This document shows positions 6,967 to 14,043 of a DNA stretch of 17,659 nt, piece by piece (position 1 is the first letter of the stretch; each line of letters begins with the position of its first letter). Below the pieces are notes generated by a model. That model did no database searches. It had not been told where the DNA came from and was given only the letters and a program-made list of their open reading frames with translations. This stretch comes from CAWEFA01 sp963808135. Its GTDB lineage: Bacteria > Bacteroidota > Bacteroidia > Bacteroidales > DTGW01. Position numbers and translations under genes: made by a program. Location of the stretch: NCBI GenBank assembly GCA_963808135.1, contig CAWEFA010000142.1, forward strand, positions 1 to 17,659, given 5' to 3'.

Positions 6967-8910
6967 TTAATATCCAATTGTAATAGTACCCCCTTCCGCT
7001 TCAATTATCATACGTTTATTTAAAACAAGATTACCGATCTGGTAATTACCTGAAGAAACACGAAGCGTGCCGCCGGGCAAAACAGCATTATATCCCTCCC
7101 CGATTGTATTAAAAGGTTTTGTTTCCGAACCATCTTCTGTGCCACTATAATTAGAATCGACATAAATATCGTGCAATAAAAAATTTTGATTTGAAAACCT
7201 GGTTAATAGTATAGGGGCATGAATATTATTCGGATATAAATTATCGGCAGTATTAACAACTACCTCTGCCATTTGCCTCATGGTAAAATATGCGCCAAGC
7301 CCGTAACCTGATTCTAATACAATCCTATCCATTTGTTGCCTGTTCCCTCCCTGGTTAATAATATCTATCATTGACTGAAATAAAGGAGCCGACCAAATCT
7401 CATCATCTTTGTCACTGTCACAATGTGCACAATAATTCCTGTTTTCATACATAAGATCCGTTCTGTCTAAATCTCTGCCATGCCAATTGCCAGTCTTAAG
7501 GCTATGCCCATCCCATTTAGCAAACCAATTGGGATGAAAAGTGGAGCCGTTAGTTGTACTATAACAGTATGAACCTCCCCAATAATCAGCAAAGCCTTCA
7601 TTCATTGCTCCTACGTCTCCAAAACTGGAACTAAAGTCAGAATTTGTATAATTTAATAATGCATGCATATATTCATGCAGTATCACACCGGCATCTTCAT
7701 TATCATCGACACCCCCATGACCATAACATATATAATTCCCTGCAGGATAATAAAAAGAATTATCATCGCCATTACAAGCATCAGCGTCGGCTTCAATACT
7801 CAAGTTTTGAATCCCATAATCCCCGGTATATCCTAATGATTGAACATATCTTTGATTCTGATCGATATGGAAATAGGTCATTACATCATTAAATGCATTG
7901 TTTCCACGTGTAGCTGTCCAATTTCCAGTCGTTGATGTGCTTGGTGCTGTATTCGGAGTTGTATTCGGACCTTGTATAGCTTCTATATCAACCCACGGGC
8001 CAGTGAGATAATATATGCCATTAGTCTTAGTAAGATCATAAAGCGTCCTGGTAACGTAAGCATTGGTAAAACTATCGGCAGGAAACGAATCCTGTAAATT
8101 AGCATTATTAAGCGCTGTCATCGGATCAGGATCAAAAACCTTCGCTGTTCCATTGTTTTGGGTTAAAAAAGAGGATGCTTTCATTTTATTTCGTTTTGAA
8201 ATATTTAGCGTGTAATTTTTAACAGCAAGTTTTTTAGGTAATATTGATCCGGAAAAATTATAAAAATTCCTGCTATTCATAATTTTTTCATAAATAACCG
8301 TTTCATAAACTTCCAAAATTTCTCCTGTTCCTGCATCAATATTTAAGCCCCAATAACCCACGGGGCTTTCAGTATTAATATATACTTTGTAACATAACAA
8401 TAAGCTGTCGCTATAAGGGATATAATACAATTCCGTTCTCGGCATCGATTTTAAATTGCCATTTACGTGCAAATAGTTCCATGCAATATCGAGCGCCTTA
8501 TCTTCACTTATTCCTCTTTGCTTACTTATGTAACCGAAATCATATAAACTATGGCCGCTTGCAATAATTTCCCCTTTTTTATTTAAACTTATTGTTAATT
8601 CAGCGCCTTCTACAGGTATGCTATCAATAAATTGCTGATATTTTAAATGCCTGCCTATAAGACTATGTTTTTCCGATTTGAGTTTTAAATTTATGGTATT
8701 AACAGGCAAACCAAATTTTTCCTTTTGGTTTATAATGTAATTTTTTGCATCTTCTGCCCTACCAAATAAAGTATCGCTAATGTTAAAAAAAAGTTTGCTT
8801 TCTTTTTGAGAAAAGTTTTTATAATAAATATGATTATTATGGTATTTTTGAGCATAACATAAATAGGATAAAAGTGAAATAATTATTCCACATATTAATA
8901 ATTTTTTCAT
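6967..8910 (-). CDS. Secreted M36-like zinc metallopeptidase with C-terminal beta-helix segment
   Basis: This is a 647-residue exported protease. A signal peptide (1-20, cleavage after CYA) precedes a propeptide with FTP-like (about 65-125, HLKYQQFIDSIPVEGAELTI) and PepSY-like (about 130-200) parts, which normally keep the enzyme inactive until cleaved. The catalytic region shows HEYMH at 412-416 with Glu413 as the base, His412 and His416 as zinc ligands, and NEGFADYW with Glu438 as the likely third ligand. HEYxH with EGxxD is typical of fungalysin-like M36 peptidases; M4 is the alternative. The last 75 residues begin DIYVDSNYSGTEDGSETKPF, like the start of a DUF1565/pectate-lyase-like beta-helix, and end EAEGGTITIGY. 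No T9SS sorting domain follows. It lies 22 bp after the S74 protein, probably in one operon. Confidence 0.88.
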   Translation of the reverse strand: MKKLLICGIIISLLSYLCYAQKYHNNHIYYKNFSQKESKLFFNISDTLFGRAEDAKNYIINQKEKFGLPVNTINLKLKSEKHSLIGRHLKYQQFIDSIPVEGAELTISLNKKGEIIASGHSLYDFGYISKQRGISEDKALDIAWNYLHVNGNLKSMPRTELYYIPYSDSLLLCYKVYINTESPVGYWGLNIDAGTGEILEVYETVIYEKIMNSRNFYNFSGSILPKKLAVKNYTLNISKRNKMKASSFLTQNNGTAKVFDPDPMTALNNANLQDSFPADSFTNAYVTRTLYDLTKTNGIYYLTGPWVDIEAIQGPNTTPNTAPSTSTTGNWTATRGNNAFNDVMTYFHIDQNQRYVQSLGYTGDYGIQNLSIEADADACNGDDNSFYYPAGNYICYGHGGVDDNEDAGVILHEYMHALLNYTNSDFSSSFGDVGAMNEGFADYWGGSYCYSTTNGSTFHPNWFAKWDGHSLKTGNWHGRDLDRTDLMYENRNYCAHCDSDKDDEIWSAPLFQSMIDIINQGGNRQQMDRIVLESGYGLGAYFTMRQMAEVVVNTADNLYPNNIHAPILLTRFSNQNFLLHDIYVDSNYSGTEDGSETKPFNTIGEGYNAVLPGGTLRVSSGNYQIGNLVLNKRMIIEAEGGTITIGY

Positions 8911-8932
8911 CGCGATTAGTTTTAAAAGTTAA

Positions 8933-9919
8933 TTAATCGGTTAAAATCATTTTTTTAGTATCCACTTCCTTCCCATCTACAATTAATGTATATAAATACA
9001 TCCCGGCCTGTAATTCGGAGCCATAGATAGCAATACTTGCTTTACCTTTAGAAGTAATTGTAAATACTTTCTTTTGTAAACCTTGCATATCATATATATA
9101 AATAGCGGCATTCTGGTTGCTTTGTGGAATGTAAAAATTTATGGTTGTTGCAACATTAAAAGGATTCGGCGCATTTTGTTCGAGATATGGCTTGTCGGTC
9201 GTATTACCGGTTTCTTCAGTAACTTTAGAAACTTTTGCGTTTTTTAAAGTTTCAGAATCCCCTTTATTTGCCTGCTTTAATGAATCAATTTGTAGTTGTT
9301 GTTCTTTGATTGCTTCAACCAAAACCGGAACAACTTTACTATAATCGATTGCATAAATATCGGTAGAATCGTCATGTGTAACAACCTCCGGCAAAACTGT
9401 ATTTACATCCTGTGCAATAAACCCTATCTGGTTTTTGCGCAGGGCTTCCAATTTGGCTTTTATATTTGCACTTTTTATTGATGTTTCATTGTATGCAAAT
9501 TCTTTTTTCAGGTCGTACTTTATGCCGGTAAGTTTTAACACCAGACCCAAAGCATCAGGGATGTTGCGGATATTTTCCTTTTGCCTCCTGTCGGAAGGGT
9601 TGGTAAAATGATAGCTGTACATATATGCAAATACCAGGTTCGAATTACCTACGTTGCAAGAATTATTACTAACAGGATGTACACTCTCGCCATAATTGGC
9701 CGTATTATCAATAATAAGGTCATTACCATAAGGATTATAAATCCTGACTCCATTATAAAAATAAGTATTTACCATGTTTGTACTCCTGCCTACTGTCAAT
9801 CCGTAGGAACTATTTGGAGTTCCGCAAATACCCACATTCCCACTTGAATTCAACTGAATTTGAGCATACGATAAATTATAAAAAATTATCGCTAACGTAA
9901 GTAAAATTGGTTTTTTCAT
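8933..9919 (-). CDS. S74 intramolecular chaperone protein with T9SS sorting domain
   Basis: The 328-residue protein has a signal peptide (1-19, cleavage after SYA), a short passenger (20-104, with GNVGICGTPNSSYGLTVG like other tail-fibre-type proteins), an S74 domain (about 105-215) and a T9SS type A sorting domain (about 245-328: LEQNAPNPFN, IYDMQG, LQAGMYLYTL, KKMILTD). The S74 region has SDRRQKENI at 109-117; Ser109 and Lys114 match the spacing of the Ser-Lys dyad in phage endosialidase chaperone domains, which fold trimeric fibres and cut themselves off. GFIAQDV and a short coiled coil (about 200-216) fit this family. The T9SS tail implies export across the outer membrane and attachment to the surface. 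It is the first gene of the minus-strand cluster. Confidence 0.88.
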   Translation of the reverse strand: MKKPILLTLAIIFYNLSYAQIQLNSSGNVGICGTPNSSYGLTVGRSTNMVNTYFYNGVRIYNPYGNDLIIDNTANYGESVHPVSNNSCNVGNSNLVFAYMYSYHFTNPSDRRQKENIRNIPDALGLVLKLTGIKYDLKKEFAYNETSIKSANIKAKLEALRKNQIGFIAQDVNTVLPEVVTHDDSTDIYAIDYSKVVPVLVEAIKEQQLQIDSLKQANKGDSETLKNAKVSKVTEETGNTTDKPYLEQNAPNPFNVATTINFYIPQSNQNAAIYIYDMQGLQKKVFTITSKGKASIAIYGSELQAGMYLYTLIVDGKEVDTKKMILTD

Positions 9920-9973
9920 AATTGTTGGTTTTAAATTTAAATAATAATAGTTTCTATTTAGTTCAAAATAAAA

Positions 9974-10066
9974 TTAATATGTAACGTCTAAAGATGTTTG
10001 AATGAATCGCCGTTCAATTTGTAAGCTGTTATCTCTTACACTTACTTTAATGTGATTTGTTGCCAT
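9974..10066 (-). CDS. Possible 30-residue small protein
   Basis: An ATG at 10066 opens a 30-codon frame to a TAA at 9974-9976. The translation, starting MATNHIKVSVRDN and ending IQTSLDVTY, has an ordinary mix of charged and beta-forming residues rather than the Lys/Ile/Asn-rich content of random AT-rich frames here. It has no signal peptide. It ends 54 bp before the start of the S74 gene, on the same strand. It may be a real small protein, the remnant of a longer gene, or chance; I recognise no family. Confidence 0.25.
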   Translation of the reverse strand: MATNHIKVSVRDNSLQIERRFIQTSLDVTY

Positions 10067-10284
10067 GTTTTTAAGGATTTAAATGTAAACAATGGCTATA
10101 TCCGAAAAATACATTTTTATCTAACGGTATAAAATTAAATTAATAAAATGCGGTTTGCAACTTTCTTAAGTAAAAATTAAAGGTTTATAATTCTTAATGT
10201 CCGCTACTAAGCATAGAACACTTAATCAAAGTTCTATCAACAGTTTTATATCAATTTCAAATTTTTAACAAAGCGGAACGATTA

Positions 10285-10312
10285 TTGTTATAATAAAAAA
10301 ACTTTTTCTTTG
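10285..10312 (+). promoter_or_regulatory. Candidate promoter for the TonB-dependent receptor
   Basis: TTG at 10285-10287 and TTTCTTTG at 10305-10312 are spaced by 17 bases. The -7 box has one mismatch from TAnnTTTG. The predicted leader before the ATG at 10346 would be about 27 nt. Confidence 0.3.
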
Positions 10313-10345
10313 TTATAAGTGATATGAATATTTCAATGTTCTTTT

Positions 10346-12682
10346 ATGAGCTGTAAAAATTTCGCTAAAAGGTATTTTCTTTTTTCAACATTATTGTTAT
10401 CATGTTTATCGTTCAGCGCCAGGAATAATTATACAATAAGCGGTTATATAAGGAATGACAAAACCGGTGAAGAATTAATAGGCGCTATTGTTTCAGTAAA
10501 AGAATTGCCTACGGCAGGCATTTCAACAAATACTTATGGTTTTTATTCGCTTACAATCCCGCAGGGCAGCTATACGGTTATAGCGCAGTATGTAGGTTTT
10601 GAAACATTTACAAAGCCTGTTGAACTTTCTCAAAACACAAAATTAGACATTAACCTCGGGGAAAAAATAACTGAAATAGACGAGGTTGTTGTTACTGCCG
10701 GGAAACGTAACGAAAATGTGGTTAAGCCGCAAATGGGCATGAATAATTTAAATATGCAGGAAATTAAAAGCATTCCTGCATTTCTTGGTGAAAAAGATAT
10801 ATTAAAAGACATCCAGCTATTGCCCGGCGTAATACCGGCAGGTGAAGGGAACAGCGGTTTCTATGTAAGGGGCGGCGGCGCCGATGAGAATTTAATCTTA
10901 TTGGATGAAGCAACCGTTTACAATGCCTCGCACCTGCTCGGTTTCTTTTCGGTTTTTAATCCCGATGCCATTAAAGATGCTACTTTATATAAAGGAACTA
11001 TGCCGGCGGAATATGGCGGGCGGCTTTCATCAGCGCTTATTATGACAATGAATGAGGGAAACAGTAAAGAATATATTGTTACCGGCGGGATAGGGCTTAT
11101 TTCATCGCGGCTCACAGTGGAAGGCCCGATTGTTAAAGATAAAGGCTCTTTTATTATTTCTGGGCGGAGGACTTATGCCGATTTAATTGCAAAGCTTTTT
11201 TCGTCCGATACAACTGTTCAACATTCGTCCCTTTATTTTTACGACCTTAATGCCAAAGTAAATTACAGGTTTGATGAAAAAAACAGGTTATACATGTCGG
11301 GGTATTTTGGCAAAGACGTTCTGGGCCTATATCAATCGGGAATCGACTGGGGAAATACAACAGCTACCGTGAGGTGGAACCATCTTTTTAACGATAAGCT
11401 GTTTTCGAACACTTCATTAATTTACAGCGATTACAATTATACAATCAACAATGGTTCTTCTACCAGTCCCATTAACATTATATCCAATGTCAGGGATTTT
11501 AATTTTAAAGAAGACCTGCAACTTTTCTCCGGCCTTAAAAACCAGGTAAAATTCGGGATTAATTCTATTTACCACATTTTTATTCCTGGAACAATAACTA
11601 CGAGCGATACCAATATCAACAGAAAAACTTTGCCAAGAAAATATGCTTTGGAAAATGCAGTTTATATATCGGACGAATATAAACCAACCGATAAAATAAA
11701 CTTAGTTTATGGGCTGCGGTTTTCAGAGTTTAGCTTAATAGGGCCGGGGATATTTTATACTTATAATCCCGACGGTACAACAAAAGACTCTACAATTTAT
11801 AATTCAGGCCGGCTTGTTAAAAGTTATTTTAATTTAGAACCTCGGGTTACAGCGGAATATATAATTGACAGCGTTAATTCAATAAAGGCTTCTTACAACA
11901 GGAACACGCAAAACCTCCATCAACTTTCTAATTCAATAGTTGGTAGCCCAACCGATATGTGGATTCCCAGCAGCAATAATGTAAAGCCCGAACTGTCCGA
12001 CCAGTTTTCTTTGGGATATTTCAGAAATTTTAAAGAAAACACGTATGAGTTTTCCACAGAAGTTTATTATAAAACATTTCAAAACCAAATTGATTATGTT
12101 ACCGGCGCACATCTCAATTTTAATGCAAATGTTGAATCGCAGCTGGTATATGGCAGCGGCAGGGCTTATGGAATCGAATTTTATTTAAAGAAAAAATACG
12201 GGAAATTAAACGGCTGGATTGGTTATACTTTGTCGCGCACCGAAAGGAAGTTTCCCGATATAAACAATGGAAATTATTTCCTTGCAAAACAGGACCGGAC
12301 GCATGACATTTCGATAGTTGGGATTTATGAGTTTTCTAAAACTTTGACTTTCTCAGCAACATGGGTTTATTATTACGGTAATGCAGTTACATTCCCGAGT
12401 GGAAAATATGAAATTGGCGACCAAATAATGTTTTATTATACAAGCCACAATGGATACAGGATGCCTCCCTACCAACGTTTGGATTTGGGATTAACATGGA
12501 TAAAAAAGAAAGTTGGAAACCATGAATTGAGCTGGACTTTTTCATTATATAATGCCTATGCTTACGACAACCCGTATTCAATTACATTTGAGCAACTCAA
12601 AACCGATCTGACAAAAACAGTTGCAGTTGAAACAACACTTTTTAAACTTGTGCCTTCGGTAACGTATAATTTTAAATTTTAA
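10346..12682 (+). CDS. TonB-dependent receptor with carboxypeptidase-like N-terminal domain
   Basis: The 778-residue outer-membrane protein has a signal peptide (1-25, ending LSFSA), a carboxypeptidase-D-like beta-sandwich (about 30-105, ISGYIRNDKTGEELIGAIVSV and GFYSLTIPQGSYTVIAQYVGF), the junction IDEVVVTA (111-118) and a plug domain (about 125-235, LLPGV, FYVRGGGADENLILLDEA). The remainder is a 22-strand-type beta-barrel ending in an aromatic residue (TYNFKF), as expected for an outer-membrane barrel. Such receptors import large or scarce ligands using TonB/ExbBD energy. The substrate is unknown: it is shorter than SusC (about 1000 residues) and has no SusD partner. The downstream DUF4249 lipoprotein is the usual partner of this receptor type in Bacteroidota. 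The start is supported by the signal peptide. Confidence 0.93.
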   Translation: MSCKNFAKRYFLFSTLLLSCLSFSARNNYTISGYIRNDKTGEELIGAIVSVKELPTAGISTNTYGFYSLTIPQGSYTVIAQYVGFETFTKPVELSQNTKLDINLGEKITEIDEVVVTAGKRNENVVKPQMGMNNLNMQEIKSIPAFLGEKDILKDIQLLPGVIPAGEGNSGFYVRGGGADENLILLDEATVYNASHLLGFFSVFNPDAIKDATLYKGTMPAEYGGRLSSALIMTMNEGNSKEYIVTGGIGLISSRLTVEGPIVKDKGSFIISGRRTYADLIAKLFSSDTTVQHSSLYFYDLNAKVNYRFDEKNRLYMSGYFGKDVLGLYQSGIDWGNTTATVRWNHLFNDKLFSNTSLIYSDYNYTINNGSSTSPINIISNVRDFNFKEDLQLFSGLKNQVKFGINSIYHIFIPGTITTSDTNINRKTLPRKYALENAVYISDEYKPTDKINLVYGLRFSEFSLIGPGIFYTYNPDGTTKDSTIYNSGRLVKSYFNLEPRVTAEYIIDSVNSIKASYNRNTQNLHQLSNSIVGSPTDMWIPSSNNVKPELSDQFSLGYFRNFKENTYEFSTEVYYKTFQNQIDYVTGAHLNFNANVESQLVYGSGRAYGIEFYLKKKYGKLNGWIGYTLSRTERKFPDINNGNYFLAKQDRTHDISIVGIYEFSKTLTFSATWVYYYGNAVTFPSGKYEIGDQIMFYYTSHNGYRMPPYQRLDLGLTWIKKKVGNHELSWTFSLYNAYAYDNPYSITFEQLKTDLTKTVAVETTLFKLVPSVTYNFKF

Positions 12683-12686
12683 AGAA

Positions 12687-12761
12687 ATGAAAGCGATTAT
12701 AATTGCGGGAAAATTTATCTTTATAAATCAACTTAAATATGGGTTTAAAACATTAAAATAA
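12687..12761 (+). other. 24-codon frame between receptor and DUF4249 gene
   Basis: An ATG four bases after the receptor's stop opens a 24-codon frame (MKAIIIAGKFIF...) to a TAA at 12759-12761. It is in the same frame as the DUF4249 gene at 12771. The position and the MK-hydrophobic beginning resemble where a DUF4249 signal peptide would normally start. It might be an uncoupled leader or chance; it is too short to call a gene. Confidence 0.2.
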
Positions 12762-12770
12762 CAAATTTCT

Positions 12771-13715
12771 ATGGAAAAGGAATTTCAATATAACAACTTA
12801 TGTGTATTTTCGAATTTCAGGGCATGGGCAATATTCAAAGAAAACACAAATAAATATTTTGGCACATTCAACAAGCCAAGTAGAATTTCATTACACATTT
12901 TAAATTTAATTTTACTGGCTGTAATATTCTCTTCCTGCCAAAAAATAATAAACATCGATCTTAATTCGGCATCGCCGGTAACGGTAATTGTAGGTAACAT
13001 TTCCGACCAAAGCGGCCCGTTTTACGTAACCATAACAAAAACCGTAAATTTTAGTGCGTCTAATGTTTTTCCGCCTGTTTCCGGCGCTATTGTTGTAATA
13101 AGCGATTTTATTGGAAACAGTGATACAGTTAAAGACAGTGACACTTTAAAAGAACAATTGCCAACATCTCCGGGATTATATCGTACTGAAAAACTGCCCT
13201 GGATGGTTCCGGGAAAAAGATACGAACTTTCAGTGACATCAAACGGCTCCGCCGAATACGTTGCATATTCATCTATGCCTTTGCCTGTTAAAATCGATAC
13301 AATAAAAATAGTAAACGATCTGAATCCCCTTAGGAGGAAAAGAAAAGAAATAGAAATAGACTTCCGCGATCCCGCAGGTATTGCTAATTATTATCATCCT
13401 GCTATAATTATTAACGGGGAACCAAAAATTACATTTTCAGTTTTTAACGATAACAACAGCGATGGCAAAGAAATTTTCCAAAACATAGGAAGGGATTCAT
13501 CTCAGAACTTTAATCCCGGGGATACTGTGAGCGTTGCTTTGTATTCGATAGATAAAGCAACTTACGACTATTTCCGTACAGTTCGCCTGGCAAGCGGTGA
13601 AGGCGGCGAATTTTTATCGCCTTCACCTGCAAACCCTATTTCTAATTTTAACAACGGGGCGTTGGGTTATTTCGGCGCCTATTCTATAACTTACAAATCG
13701 GTAATTCTTAAATAG
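12771..13715 (+). CDS. DUF4249 family lipoprotein
   Basis: From the ATG at 12771 the protein has 314 residues. A lipobox is present (VIFSSC, Cys56) followed by QKIINIDLN, the characteristic start of mature DUF4249 proteins, and then alternating beta-strands (PVTVIVGNISDQSGPFYVTI; GAIVVISD; GLYRTEKLPWMVPGKRYELSV) consistent with Ig-like domains. The C-terminus (GEFLSPSPANPISNFNNGALGYFGAYSI) is also typical of the family. DUF4249 proteins follow TonB-dependent receptors of this class and are probably surface- or periplasm-facing lipoproteins that help capture the ligand. The 55 residues before the lipid cysteine are unusually long for a signal peptide (about 20 expected), and no internal ATG, GTG or TTG offers a convincing shorter start, so the start is uncertain. 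It lies 88 bp after the receptor gene. Confidence 0.85.
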   Translation: MEKEFQYNNLCVFSNFRAWAIFKENTNKYFGTFNKPSRISLHILNLILLAVIFSSCQKIINIDLNSASPVTVIVGNISDQSGPFYVTITKTVNFSASNVFPPVSGAIVVISDFIGNSDTVKDSDTLKEQLPTSPGLYRTEKLPWMVPGKRYELSVTSNGSAEYVAYSSMPLPVKIDTIKIVNDLNPLRRKRKEIEIDFRDPAGIANYYHPAIIINGEPKITFSVFNDNNSDGKEIFQNIGRDSSQNFNPGDTVSVALYSIDKATYDYFRTVRLASGEGGEFLSPSPANPISNFNNGALGYFGAYSITYKSVILK

Positions 13716-13786
13716 AATTTATTTTTCAACTTTAAATATTAATTTCCGAATTTTCAATCTTTATTCAGATAAGAAATAAATTTTTA

Positions 13787-13794
13787 TAAATTTG
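13787..13794 (+). promoter_or_regulatory. -7 promoter element of the tRNA gene
   Basis: TAAATTTG is an exact match to the Bacteroidota -7 consensus and lies 20 bases before the tRNA. No clear TTG -33 box was found at the expected distance. Confidence 0.5.
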
Positions 13795-13814
13795 CACTGC
13801 TTTTAAGCAAGCAT

Positions 13815-13885
13815 TGACCTATGGTGTAACGGCAGCACAGCAGATTTTGGTTCTGTTAGTCTAGGTTCGAATCCTGGTAGGTCAA
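13815..13885 (+). tRNA. tRNA-Gln (anticodon TTG)
   Basis: The acceptor arms TGACCTA (13815-13821) and TAGGTCA (13878-13884) pair perfectly, with A13885 as discriminator. The anticodon stem GCAGA/TCTGT encloses the loop TTTTGGT, giving anticodon TTG at 13847-13849, which reads CAA (Gln). The T arm CTAGG-TTCGAAT-CCTGG is canonical. CCA is not encoded and must be added after transcription. It is a single tRNA with its own -7 element and terminator. The 71-nt length, with a slightly short D/variable region, is within the usual range. Confidence 0.95.
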
Positions 13886-13898
13886 CGAAAGATAATTT

Positions 13899-13933
13899 AA
13901 ACCCTTCAGATTTTTGATTTATCTGAAGGGTTT
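13899..13933 (+). terminator. Intrinsic terminator of tRNA-Gln
   Basis: A perfect 13-bp stem (AAACCCTTCAGAT at 13899-13911 with ATCTGAAGGGTTT at 13921-13933) has a 9-nt loop and is followed by a T-rich tail (CTTATTTTTAT). It starts 14 bases after the tRNA. Confidence 0.9.
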
Positions 13934-14043
13934 CTTATTTTTATACAAAAAAGTTATATAATTATTTTGTATTGCTTTTTATCTATATTTTTAGATTGTT
14001 TTTGAAAATAATAATTTTTCTGTAATACAAAACCCAACATAAA

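Larger units (their letters stand above)
9920..10345. other. Divergent intergenic region
   Basis: These 426 bases separate the minus-strand exported cluster from the plus-strand TonB receptor and must hold both promoters. On the minus strand, TTATTTTG (plus 9964-9971) is one base from the -7 consensus but lacks a clear -33 partner. A 30-codon minus-strand frame (9974-10066) and a plus-strand promoter candidate (10285-10312) are listed separately. Nothing else was recognised. Confidence 0.6.

Noticed and set aside
7644..7892. Histidine/tyrosine-rich plus-strand frame
   Set aside because: It lies wholly antisense to the metallopeptidase catalytic region; its odd composition follows from that gene's codons.
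8933..9919. Phage tail-fibre gene from a prophage
   Set aside because: The S74 domain is phage-like, but a signal peptide and T9SS tail plus the absence of other phage genes mark it as a cellular surface protein.
10346..13715. SusC/SusD polysaccharide utilisation locus
   Set aside because: The receptor is shorter than SusC, the partner is DUF4249 rather than SusD, and no glycoside hydrolases are nearby.
13815..13933. Integration (att) site at the tRNA-Gln 3' end
   Set aside because: No repeat of the tRNA 3' end and no integrase were seen in the window.
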